Positions 1 through 11,200 of a stretch of DNA of 64,000 nt are shown here, one piece after another. The notes under the pieces were generated by a model. That model was not told where the DNA came from. It was given only the letters and a program-made list of their open reading frames with translations, and did not search any database. The translations under genes and the position numbers were made by a program. Within the stretch, counting starts at the first letter, position 1. Each line of letters starts with the position of its first letter. This DNA is from Gongronella butleri (lineage: Eukaryota; Mucoromycota; Mucoromycetes; Mucorales; Cunninghamellaceae), in contig JAIWZP010000006.1 of the NCBI GenBank assembly GCA_025201375.1, forward strand, positions 434,001 to 498,000, given 5' to 3'.

Positions 1-933
1 CTGAAACAAGTACGTGTCGCTCATATGCTCAACAAGATCATCAGAACGATGGGCATGAATTTTGAATCAACTGGGCGAACGCAAAGTGGCATGGTTGACC
101 CCGCTTGCCGCAGAATCTTACACGGAGCCCTGGAGGCCGATCTGTCGCAGCTTGCAATTGATATCTCGCCAATGGGACTCAAGACCGAAATTATGTTTCT
201 GCAAGCAAAGCTCCACCTTCACTCGTTCCTTATGGTCGCGGACACTGCTGATCGAGACAAGATTCATGCCATTACCCCGATATCAATTGTTGCTATGCAG
301 ACCATTCCTTTGGTAGAGCAATTGCTGAAAGAAAGAGAGCAATCTCTTCGAGGACACGCTCATCTGCCAGTGATCATTGTTCGAAATCTCGTCGCGACGT
401 GTATTTTACTTTTTCGCTTGTCCACCTGCAATTTGAAGATGTGGCTGAACGAGGAGAGTCTGCTGAGCGCCCTTGCAAATGGGCGCTTGCTTCTTAAGCG
501 AATGTCCGTCGAACCTCAAGATTTTGCTGGTCGCTGCAACAGGCTTTTTGATGGATTGGAAAAAATGACCGAAGCAGGGGCTATGCCCGCAGAATTGGCA
601 TTTTCCAACACCAGGCTTGGCTCTGTACTGTGGGAAACCTTACTTCGCTACAAGCACTGGTGCTGGGGATTCCGACAACAAGGGGCTAATTCGACAATGG
701 ACCCGACAGATGCAAATGTGCAAACAAGAAGCACTACGACCACAGACGACCATATGTTGAATGGCAATGACCACGCTACCAGTGAAGCACGGAGTCAAGA
801 GTCGCAATTTTCAAGCGTAACTGGCAACACCCCAAGCACCGAAACTTCATCCACACCTGCCCTCAATCCTGGTGATGATATTTTTTCAATTTTAAATGAT
901 GACACTTGGTTTGACTGGATCAGTCCGCAATAA
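1..933 (+). CDS. C-terminal part of a fungal-type transcription factor (5' end outside window)
   Basis: The reading frame is open from base 1 and stops at 931-933. The first in-frame ATG (25) is probably internal. The roughly 310 visible residues are mostly alpha-helical with hydrophobic leucine-rich segments, as in the middle homology region (fungal_trans) of Zn(II)2Cys6 regulators. A low-complexity Thr/Ser/Asn-rich stretch follows from about residue 225. The last ten residues are acidic and aromatic (DDTWFDWISPQ), the usual look of a short acidic activation tail. No DNA-binding Cys cluster is visible; it would lie upstream of the window. Target genes cannot be inferred. It could also be another fungal activator with the same tail type. 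Family assignment is inference from composition and architecture, not from a recognised motif. Confidence 0.6.
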   Translation: MKQVRVAHMLNKIIRTMGMNFESTGRTQSGMVDPACRRILHGALEADLSQLAIDISPMGLKTEIMFLQAKLHLHSFLMVADTADRDKIHAITPISIVAMQTIPLVEQLLKEREQSLRGHAHLPVIIVRNLVATCILLFRLSTCNLKMWLNEESLLSALANGRLLLKRMSVEPQDFAGRCNRLFDGLEKMTEAGAMPAELAFSNTRLGSVLWETLLRYKHWCWGFRQQGANSTMDPTDANVQTRSTTTTDDHMLNGNDHATSEARSQESQFSSVTGNTPSTETSSTPALNPGDDIFSILNDDTWFDWISPQ

Positions 934-1044
934 AATGTTGAACATGCAAGCTGCGAGCATCTGCTTGGGCCAACCTCTCAATTCTATGCTCTCAATTCGA
1001 AGCTATCTTTATTGTAATGCCTGTGGAAGGCAAGTATTGGTAAT

Positions 1045-1690
1045 GGGCTTCGTTGTTGAGAGATGTCGAGTTTCACGAAGTGCATACATAGATTTGGCAC
1101 TATCTCAGCAAAAAGCGCATCGTCCTCGCGATTCCTCGGCACATCTCGCGTCTCTCGTGATTGCTTTTAAGTGGCCTTAATTTAGAATTTCTGACACGCT
1201 TGATCGTTGAGAAATGACGTCTCTCATCAAAATTGCGCAAATTTGGCACTATCTCAGCAAAAACGCATTGCCCTCGCGATTCCTGGGCGCATCTCGCGTC
1301 TCTCATGATTTCACTTGTGTGGTTTTAATTTGGAATCTCAGACGCGCTTGGTCGTTGAGAAATGACGCGTCTCATGAAAATTGCATAAATTTGGCACGTT
1401 CTCCGGAAAAACGCATTGCCTTTTCATTTCCTCGGTAAAAGTCGCGCCTCTCACGTTTTTTTCTGTGTCGGTTTAATTTGGAATCTCTGACGCGCTTGGT
1501 CGCTGAGAAATGACGCGTTTCATGAAAATTGCATATCATAAATTTGGCACTTGCTCCGGAAAAAAGTATTGCCCCCGCGTTTCCTCGGCACATCCTGCGT
1601 CTCTCATGATTGCTCTTGAGTAATTTTAATTTGGAATCTCTGACGCGCTTTGTCGTTGAAAGAAACGACGCATCACATTTTCGGCTCAAG
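1045..1690. repeat. Tandem imperfect repeat, unit about 150 bp, four copies plus a partial
   Basis: The marker string atttggcac recurs at 1092, 1241, 1389 and 1542, giving periods of 149, 148 and 153 bp. Each unit continues with a cgcatt..cctcgg block, then ctcatgatt, then taatttggaatctctgacgcg and a gttgagaaatgacg block. A partial unit precedes the first copy (from about 1045). Small ORFs here run through the repeats on both strands and are not credible genes. A single diverged copy lies at 54243-54338, so the unit is dispersed in the genome. It sits between the converging 3' ends of the transcription factor and ALG1. Confidence 0.85.
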
Positions 1691-1783
1691 GACATTTCAA
1701 CAAAGAGTAAATGTATTTCAAGGAAGCACACAATATCAAAGCCCATCGCTCACTGCATACGTGGACATCGGCTCAAGTTTAAT

Positions 1784-3515
1784 TCAAAAAAGTTGGGCAA
1801 CAACCCTTTTCCATTCATTCTCCCATGTCAGGTTTGCATATTCAGTGATGACATTTTCACGAATTGTGTCCAGTTTGTCAGGATGGGTACAGAACAAGTC
1901 CAAAAATTGATCTGCCAATTCGTCGCTAGTATTGAAGATAAAACCATTCTGATCGTGCTTGACAAGTTCTTGTAAACTAGAAATGCAATGCATTAATATG
2001 TGTATAAAGTATATTTTGGATACATACCAATCAAAATTTATGGCACAAGCTGGTAGTCCACAGCCAAACATATCTACGACTTTCATAGGCAAGTCCATAC
2101 CACTTGTGCTGGTGTGCAACGAGACGCCCAAGTCAGCACATCCAAGTAAAGCTGGGTAATCTTCAGACGACAGCCATGCTGTAATCAATCTTGTGCGCGT
2201 CAAATTCAGTTTGGATATTTTTTGCTCGTAATAGTTCTTCAAAGGGCCCTTGCCAGTGATGACAAACAAAAGGTGTGGCGCGTTAACCGGCGCTTTCTCT
2301 TCATACAAAACTGCGGCATCCAATAAAATAGAGAAATCTTCATCTTCGGTCCATGAGGTGGAAGATACAATCAGGCGTGGCCTTTCTGCTCGGAATTGCA
2401 CAGTGCCGGTGCTTGATGGCTGAGTCAATAGAGTGCTAGATTCATCCATGCGACCTAAAAATTCGTCTGCGTCAAGAACACTTGCTCGTACCATATTTTC
2501 CAATTGCAGCGTCTTTAAAAACTACAAGGTCGTGAAAGTGAGTGGAAATCATTAAACAATGATTGAAGAAATACCTGGTGCATCTGACTCATATTAAGTC
2601 TCTTGAAGTTGGGCTGCGGACGATCGCGCAAAGTCAGCACCATCCCCCTTTGTTTTTTTTAAAAAAAAAGGAGTTGAGATGACACATACGATCGTGCAAG
2701 CAAAACTTACTTGGCACCCCAAGATTGTAGCTCTTCGTTCATTCTGCGGGTGACAGTCAGATGCGCGTAAGCGTTTTTGCCCAAGATACGCTCATATTTT
2801 CTGGCAAATTGCACGAATGGATGGCCCAGGCCCAAGGTTTTGGCCAACACAGAGTAGCCAAAGTTGTGCCAATCAATGATGAGCCACGACCGGCGGATGA
2901 AAGCTGTGAAACGAGCAACAAGTAACGTGGGAATGGAGGGTGGGTTCTAGCAAGATATATTGCAGTAGCGGGATCAGAAAACAGAGCGCGTTTGTTTCGG
3001 TGCAATGCGGTGCTTACCTGGACCATGATGATGTCAGGGTATTGAGTGACGCAGGCCATAGCCCAGAATAGCTGAATCGCAAGGAAAATAGCCTTGAATG
3101 GAGCCCACAAGCTATAAAGCATCTTGGGATATCCTTTTGGAACAGCCCACGGTTGTTTAAGAGGGCGGACGCGTATGAAGCGATTGTGCAACAGGCTGGC
3201 ATCCAAAGGGGTATCTTTGCACAACAAAGTAAGCCAAAGAATGTGAAATTTTTAGCTTCATTTACCAGTGTATCCAATGAGATCCACGCTGCAACGCGCC
3301 GCAGCGAGGGATTGAGCGTGATAACGCATGCGTGGAGAACGACCAATGTCGCCAAGGACAACGACTTGAGCAACCAAACGCGGTCGCATTGCTGCCGGCC
3401 CAGAAATTTGCCCCACGTACATTCGCAACAATTTGCCTCCAAGCAAATAAAAGCAAAGCAGTACAAGCAGGAGCCCGCTGACTGACAGATTTCCACTCGT
3501 TTCTAATCCAAACAT
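1784..3515 (-). CDS. ALG1: ALG1, chitobiosyldiphosphodolichol beta-mannosyltransferase
   Basis: It adds the first mannose to GlcNAc2-PP-dolichol on the cytosolic face of the ER. Exons (complement): 3515-3266, 3214-3018, 2946-2711, 2647-2575, 2521-2028, 1976-1784. All introns are GT-AG and the six exons join in frame to 480 residues, close to the usual 450. ATG 3515 is chosen as the first ATG of the frame. An N-terminal hydrophobic anchor (SGLLLVLLCFYLL) precedes VVVLGDIGRSPRMRYHAQSL. Family hallmarks then follow in order: NPPSIPTL, LIIDWHNFGYSVL, LIVSSTSWTEDEDFSILL, FVITGKGP and LHTSTSGMDLPMKVVDMFG, near the sugar-nucleotide site. The intron at 1977-2027 restores FDCLQELVKH. A partial copy of the exon/intron 3-4 region lies at 3689-3800. 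Assignment is firm. Confidence 0.95.
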
Positions 3516-3688
3516 GAATTTCGTCGAGATGAAGAAAGTGCAGTGTGAAAATTCGGTAAAAGTCAATGCAATAGCACGCTACCTCGCTGTAGAATTGGTG
3601 AAAGTTACGCGTAGATCGTGTGAGGGAAAAGGGAGAAAAGCAAGAAAATTAAAATGCCGCCTGGGACTTTTACCCCCTCCACGCTCCT

Positions 3689-3800
3689 CAATCCTGATTG
3701 ATCCACGACTGGTGATTGAAAGCTGTGGAACGAGCAAAATACAACGTGGGAATGGAGATCGGGTCCTGGCAAAACGCAGGCATGATCTCAATTGCAGTCA
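3689..3800 (-). pseudogene. Duplicated fragment of ALG1 (exon plus intron), upstream of ALG1
   Basis: This stretch aligns with 2870-2985 inside ALG1 at roughly 75-80 % by eye. Shared blocks include gaaagctgtg.aacgagcaa and aacgtgggaatggag. On the minus strand it encodes SIPTLYFARSTAFNHQSW, against SIPTLLVARFTAFIRRSW in ALG1. The match runs past the exon edge into ALG1 intron sequence (the attgcagt block), so it is a DNA-level duplication and not a retrocopy. It lies about 170 bp upstream of the ALG1 start codon, in the same orientation, and is not expressed as a meaningful frame. Confidence 0.8.
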
Positions 3801-4494
3801 CTCGATAAAAAGAAAAAAAAAAAGGCATTGCTCGCCATTCTGTGACCACGGAGCTCCAGATATGGGCGAATTTGAACGACAACACGTACAACTTCTGATC
3901 CGCATGCAAATGGCTTTGTTAATAATTCGGTCATTGACAGGTGGTCAAAAAAACAAACAATGAGTCTTTTTTCTACACAAAACGGCATGTTTCTGAAGTA
4001 CAGAGCAGCTCGATAGTTGTGTTTGTGAACAAGGATTGGGTCCAGTTGTGGCGTGAATTTCAGACTACCCTCCAGAGCACGAATGCCGCATTTTGTTAAC
4101 TTAGAAACAATTTTGTGAATGACATTTTTAGCGGGGGAATTTGGGAAACCGGTGAAATTTAGGCACGCCCGTGTGTACCGTAAACATGGCTCCTGATTGA
4201 GCTCAGGTTTGTTTTGGGAACGTGTCCCATCGGCGACGAATCACCGACTATACTCATTTTTACTAAATATCGTTCGTTGTCAACATTTCTGCTATTTGAT
4301 CAGCTAGAAACTTTTTCAGCAACACGGCAGCGATCTGCAAAGCCACTTTGCTACCCGTGTCCAGAAGCTGCATTGCAGTACAAGCCAAGTCTATCCAAGT
4401 AAAGCGAAATAATCCCAGCTCATTGTATGTTATGCGTCTATGTGTTAATTGAGGCATTTGAAACCAGGTCCACTGTGCGGTGTGCGTTGGCAGA
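3801..4494. other. Spacer, no gene seen
   Basis: I see no long or conserved reading frame on either strand. Short ORFs here lack any recognisable motif and are interrupted by A/T runs. The stretch separates the ALG1 duplication from the inverted repeat. Confidence 0.6.
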
Positions 4495-5080
4495 TACAAC
4501 GTTGGCGCTTTTATAAAACGATGCAATGGCGTGGAAGGTTTTTGTACTAGTCTAACAAATAAAATAGCCAATTTAGCTTGTATTCATGAGGTTGGTGCCT
4601 AGCAAATCTCTCGAAACCAAATGAAATGCGTAGAGTACGCTACCTTCCACATTTTTGATCGCTTAAGCTGGTTGCTGCAAGGCGTAGAAATAAAAAATGG
4701 GAAAAATCCACCAAAAATCACAATTTTATAACATTAACTCTTTTTATTCAGGCATTGACACAAGCTGCGAAATCACGACTGTTACTCTGCTCTCAACGTG
4801 TTGCGATTATCCGACAAGATTACCTTGCAGAAAAGCGTGCAAAACGGCATTAGGTCAAAAACAAGGATTGCTTTTCCCCATTTTTTTTTCCTACGCCCCA
4901 CAGCGCTCAGCTTAAGCGATCAAAATGTGAAACGTAGCGTACTCTCGTATTGCTTTTGGTTTTGAGAGATTTGATTAGCACTTAAGCAGTATGCCAAAGA
5001 AAACACGCGAACTTGTTGTTTTACTAGCACAATGATCTTCCACGCCATTGCATCGCTTTTTTGAAAGCACCCAAGTTGTA
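4495..5080. repeat. Inverted repeat (foldback element) with arms of about 200 bp
   Basis: The left arm, about 4495-4706, matches the reverse complement of about 4877-5080. Paired landmarks: tacaacgttgg (4495) with the reverse of ccaagttgta (5071-5080), gatgcaatggcgtggaag with cttccacgccattgcatc, caaatctctcgaaacca with tggttttgagagatttg, and gatcgcttaagct with agcttaagcgatc. Identity is about 70 % by eye. The central loop of about 170 bp has no coding potential, so it resembles an old MITE or foldback element with no transposase. It ends 180 bp before the VPS13 start codon and may overlap its promoter. Confidence 0.8.
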
Positions 5081-5260
5081 ACTTACAGCGCAAGGCCTTC
5101 CAATTGGAGGAGTAGGCGCTTGTTTCCTAAAAGAATTGAAGAAGAATATCCAATTTTCGCGTTTTTGTGCAACTCACAGAGTCTCCGCGCGTACCTCGAA
5201 CGGATGAAAATGGGCCATTTTCAATAGTCTCTTTCTTTTTTGCTCGCTCGTTTACCCAGT

Positions 5261-8200
5261 ATGCTAGAATCGGTTGTTTCAACTTTGTTGAACCGGTTTC
5301 TTGGTGCATATGTTGCCAATCTCAATTACAATCAGTTGCAGATAGGCATTTGGTCTGGTAAGAAACGTGACATGGACAAAAGGGTGAAAGGATTGTTTCT
5401 TATCATCTTTTGCACAAATAGGTGAAGTGGTTTTACGCGACTTAAAGTTGAAACGAGAAGCTTTAGACAAGTTCAACCTTCCTATCGATGTGCTGGAAGG
5501 TATATCTTGTTTATTAGGATGAATTGTGATTTGATTTTCTAATGCATGTGCTTAGGTTTTATTGGTGAATTGACTTTGCATATCCCCTGGTCCAACCTAA
5601 AAGGGCAGTCAGTGACAATCAATGTAAAGGACGTCTATCTGCTTGCTGTCCCCAGGGATCAGTCGAATGTGACGCCAGAGGATTTGGACGACCGTGAACA
5701 TCAAGTGAAAATGCGCAAACTAGCCGACATGGACATGCTTCAAGGGACAGTTGCATCCGAGTCACCTGAATTGAAGAACGACACGTTTTTTAACCAGCTG
5801 ATCACCCGCATCATGAACAATATTCAATTCTCGGTTAACAATATTCACCTGCGATATGAAGACGATCTCTCTGTTCCTGGCCATCGCCTTGCTATTGGAT
5901 TGACTCTGAGCGAGCTGTCAGCCATCACTACCGATGAAAATTGGATTCCACGAACTATCAGCGATGCTGTACACCAAGTTCACAAGCTAGCAACTCTAGA
6001 GTCGCTGTCAATTTACTGGGACACGGACGCGACCTCCATGGTGTCATCCTTAATTGACGCAGGAAACAAGGATGTCTTCCAGCAAGGGGTAAACGGATGG
6101 CGCGCCTCGTGCCCAGCTACGAGCTAGTATTCTCACACAATATTTATTGACACATACGATAGATTGCAACGAAATCAAAGACCGTGGAGGCCCGTCAGTA
6201 TATTTTGAAGCCAGTGTCGGGTACTGGAAGGGTAAAGTTCAGCAAGGTGCTATTTATCCCTGGTTCACCATTATTCACAATCATGTTTAGATCAAGCTGA
6301 GCAAGTCGTTTAATAATGTCACTCCCAAGGTCGATGGTACATTGCTTTTTGATGAACTCGCATTCGCTCTCGACAATGAACAATACCATGATGCAATTTG
6401 GATGCTCGATTCGTTCCATTCGCGCTTGAAGCGGCAAAAGGTAAGCGAACAATAATAAATTATGGCGAAATGGGATCTCAATGTGTTCCACAGTTCCTAC
6501 ACTTGCGACCTCCCAATAATTCGACACCCAAGACACACCCCCGCGAATATTTCAAGTATGCCATCCGTGCTGTGCATTCAGAAATCCATGAGCGTCATGC
6601 CAGATGGAGCTGGGATCGTTTGAAAGAGCGACGCGACGACCGGAAGCAATATGTTCGTACTTTTGTTGCTTGCAAACTCGAACGTGCGACGACAGAAGAG
6701 GCTGACCAATTGGCCTCATTGGAACGCAAACTTGGCTTTGACGACATTCGCTTTTACCGCAGCATCGCCAGGCATCAATTGAAACGCGAAAGGGCGCTTA
6801 TGGATGCCGAGGAAAGACTTCGTCAGGAGCTAGCAACAAGCAGGCGTGGGCAGCAACAAGGGTGGCTCAGTTCGTGGTGGTATGGTCAAGAAGCAAATAC
6901 CGAAGAGGGGCAATCAGTAAGCAAAAATTAACAACACGATGGAGATCATAGCTTGCCAATTTGAAGCTCACCTCGCTGTCTGCTTTTTTTTTTTTTTTTT
7001 TTGTGATATTAATAGGATCCACAAGCTGGGCCACTGACTTTGACTGACGAACAAAAGCAAGAATTGTACGACGCAATTGATTATGACGAAGACAAGGCTC
7101 TGATTGCTGAATCTGTGCATGTTCCTGAAGATGTAATGATTTTATATTTCCTTTGATGAGCATGCTGATTAATATTTTTTGATTTGCGCGCTAGACAAAA
7201 TTTTTGGTCATGCAAATATCATTGAATAAGGGCTCATTTGCCATCAAGAGGCACCCACATACAAAGCAAGCAACAGACGTGGCATCAATTGTATTTGATT
7301 CGGTATTGCTGGGATCGACAGTGTATACAAGCTCTTGGAAAGTTTCCGCGTCATTGGGCGACCTCCAATTCTTTGATGGAATTACTGAAAATACAAAATA
7401 TCCACAATTGATTGGTGTCAATCGAAAAAACGACAACAACACACCATCAGCACTGGTGGCTGGCAAAGACGCAAATCCATTCTTTTTTATGGAATACGAA
7501 TACGTGCCATTGGACAAGCAAGCAGATTACGCAGTCACTCTAGTCATGCGCAACATCGACATCATTTATAATCCTGTTGTTGTACGCGAGGTTGTTTCCT
7601 TTTTGAAGCCGCCTGACACACATGCGGACAGCATCAGAGTGCTTGTGGAAGCAGCGGGCGAGACATTGGAGAATTTTAAGAAACAAACCCGATCCACTTT
7701 GACTCTGGCAATTGAGCAACACAAGACAATCAACCTCCACGTGGATATGGATGCACCGGTTATTGTGATCCCTGAAAGGTAAATCTACCTTTTTTTTTTC
7801 GGCGCAGATGAATCAAACTGAGCGTATTTTTGAACTTGCTTTTGTAATTGCTTAGCTGTTCGCAAGAAACTGCCTATGGCATTGTGATAGATGCCGGCCA
7901 CATCAACATTGAAAGCCAGCTCGTGGCACCGGAGACTGTCAAGGCCATGAAAGACAAGAAATCATCAGGATATACCACGGAGGATCAGGATCAATTGCGA
8001 ACGCTCATGTACGACCGATTTATTATGAAATTGAGCCAAACAAAGATTCTTGTTGGCGATTCGGTTGATACTTGCTTGGAGCAAATGCGCAATCCTCGCC
8101 CAGAGCTGGAATATTTGCAGCTGTTGGAGCGAATTGACATGTCATTCTTGTTGGAACTTTGTATTATGAATCTGATGCATGACCTTCCAAAATTCCGTGT

Positions 8201-11200
8201 CTCTGGTAATCTTCCGCTGCTCTCAATCAACTTTTCGGACACCAAGTATCGTGTGTTGATGCAACTCCCGCAATTGATTGCTGCATCTGGTCTTTTTAAT
8301 CAAGATGATGGTGATTTTTCGCCGGGCTCTGATACGAACGAATCACAGCCAATTGACCTCCGTCTGAAGCTTTGGGATACAGATGCTGTTGACTATTTTG
8401 TTGACTCTGACAGCGAGTACAACGAGTATCAAGCTTCAACCCCTCAAGGTCCATTTTCTCGCAATGAAACACGAGCCACGACACCTGATGCTTTTGAAAA
8501 CGCAGACGAGGAAATTGGAGAATCCGAAGCATCCTATTACAAGGACAAGCAGTTTGAGATGTACTTTCAAGTTGACAAGGCAATGGCAAACGTGTTTCAA
8601 GCGCAGGCTACGTCGGCGACATCAATGGATCACCAAAAGCTGCTTTGTACACTGTCTTTGGATGGCCTGTCATTCAGCTACCTCAAGCGTCCGCTAGACA
8701 CGACAATGGATCTCAAACTACAGTCACTGGATGTGCTGGATCAGATGAATCATGGGTGTGAATTTAAGCATCTTGCATCTTCAAGCCAAAACGCGCTCTC
8801 TGGCTCCCCAGACCCAGCGGACCCAGGCAATGACGGGCAGAAGCAGCTCGTGCACTTGAATTTTATACAAGTCGACAAGCGGAGCCCAGAATATCACTCA
8901 GTGTTCCAAGGATCGGATCGAATGGTCAAATTGACGCTTTCGACGCTGAATTTCATCATTACACGCAGCTCTGTATTGGAACTCTACGACTATTCGCTGA
9001 AAACGTTTACAGATACAGAAACAGGCAATCCCTCGCCATCTCAGCGGCGATTTAGTCAACTGTCATTCAGCAAAACACAACCGGGGCCAATGATACGATC
9101 GCCACAGCGCACCCAAGTGGAAATCTACCTGGACACTGTGACATTTATTTTGAACGACGACGACAGACGTATTGCCACCGGAGAGCTGTCCCATGGAGAT
9201 TTGCAAATCATGATGATCCCAGACAAGATGAAGGTGCTCGCAAAATTTGCCAACTTTACGCTCACTGACGATTCAGAATCGCCCCAAGACGCTTATCACC
9301 GTGGCCGTCATCTCATCACGATTCAAGGCAACGAATTAATTGATCTGCAATATGAAACATTCCCGCGCAGCGAGGCTTCTTTGTATCCCGGATATGATCA
9401 GTCTCTATATCTGCGCATGGGCTCGGCACAATTTACATTTTTGGAGAAGCCAGTCTGTGAGGTGTTGACATTTTTGAGCAAGTTTGTGACAATGAAAAAT
9501 ATTTACGACAAGGCCCGACAAGCAGCCCTGGACACCGCGCAGCAACAATACGATGACGCCACCAAAATGCATTTTGACATTGTGATTCGATCGCCTGTAA
9601 TCATATTCCCGGACGCACATGGCCATGCTCTTGATGTGGTTGTAGCTTACTTGGGCGAAATTTGGGCTTCCAATGCATTCATTGTCGATAAGGAAGGTTG
9701 CATGAATCTAATCAAGACTGGCCTGCGAAAAATGCATCTGACGTCCAAGTATCATTATGCCAACAATGACACAATGGACGGCCAAAAGTGTCATTTGCAG
9801 ACGTTGCCAATTGTGGATGATATTAACCTGGATATGGATATTGGAATCCCACTCGTATCGATTCTCAAAGACGGCGGCACTATACAACCAAAGCGCTCGT
9901 ACATGGATGCTCGCGGGGAACTTAGCAATGTCAAGATGAATCTTACGTCGCGTCAGTACAAGTTTTTATTGGACGCCACGCAAATGATCTCGCGTGTTTA
10001 CGGGCAGATTCAATCTGGAGAAGCTGATGAATCGGTTGGCAGCAGTCCGTCAATTTCATCAACATCTGGCCGCACCAATTCCAGCGAGCCTTACAACGAC
10101 ACGCAAGTTACCAATGCTCCAAACGCGTTGCGCCTAGACATGTGCATCAAAATGTCGTCCATTGAGCTTGAACTCTTCTCTGATGATGAAAAGGGAGATG
10201 CTGCATACATGATCCCAACAAGTCTATCCACTTTTGCGCTGAACAACACGTCAATTTCAATTCACGGTTACATGGACGGCCGAATGGATATCAAGCTGCA
10301 AACGGGCACGCTTACAATGAACGATACACGTCCTAGTATCAAAAGTCAGTTCAAGCAGATTATCCCACCCGTGAAGCATGGTCATCAATTTATTGTGCAA
10401 TGCGATATTTCAAGCCCGTCTCAATTGGAAGGAAGCATTGGCAGGCGGCACGGCATCGTATTTATCACCATTAATGAGCCCAAGATGATTCTGTCCTTGG
10501 ATCACGTCTTTTTGCTCCTCAAGTTTTTCACTCGACCAATCAACAATGACAGCTCGCTGGCGCAGCAAACTGCAAGCGGCGACCGAAATGCAACAACTGG
10601 TGATTCAATTGGCGAGGAGCAAGGATTGATTGATTTTTCATATCGCCTGAATATCACAAATGTGGAATTCATATTACTTGACGACCCTGACAGCCAGACA
10701 TCTGAAGCAGTGATTCTCTCTGCCGACAAGATCATGATATCACAGCAAACAGTCATGGCTCTTGCCGTCAAGCAGATTGGCATGTTTTTATGCAAGATGG
10801 ATAGCCGCAATTCGTCGACTTTGCGATTTATTCAACCCTTTGATTTATCGGTGTCAATGAACAACATGAGTGCTGTACCGGATCAACAGCCACCTGTGGA
10901 GTTGGAAATGGATGTGGATCTCCTTGTCTTGCGTCTCTCGTATAGGGACACAATGCTTGTTGCTTCAATTTTCAGCAAAGCGTTTGATCTCTACAAACAG
11001 ACCCCCAATGCCCAGCAAGTTCATACAGCTGATTACTCAATTGAATCACGCGTGCAACCCGCTGCTGCTCGACGCAAAAGCATGCTCGTAAACGAATCGG
11101 TACGCTATTGTAAATCATTTTGAGCACAAAATCTCATTTTTTGTTGTTTTTAGCTGCGGGTCTCTTTTCAGGGAATGCAGGTGATCCTGATTGAAGATAT

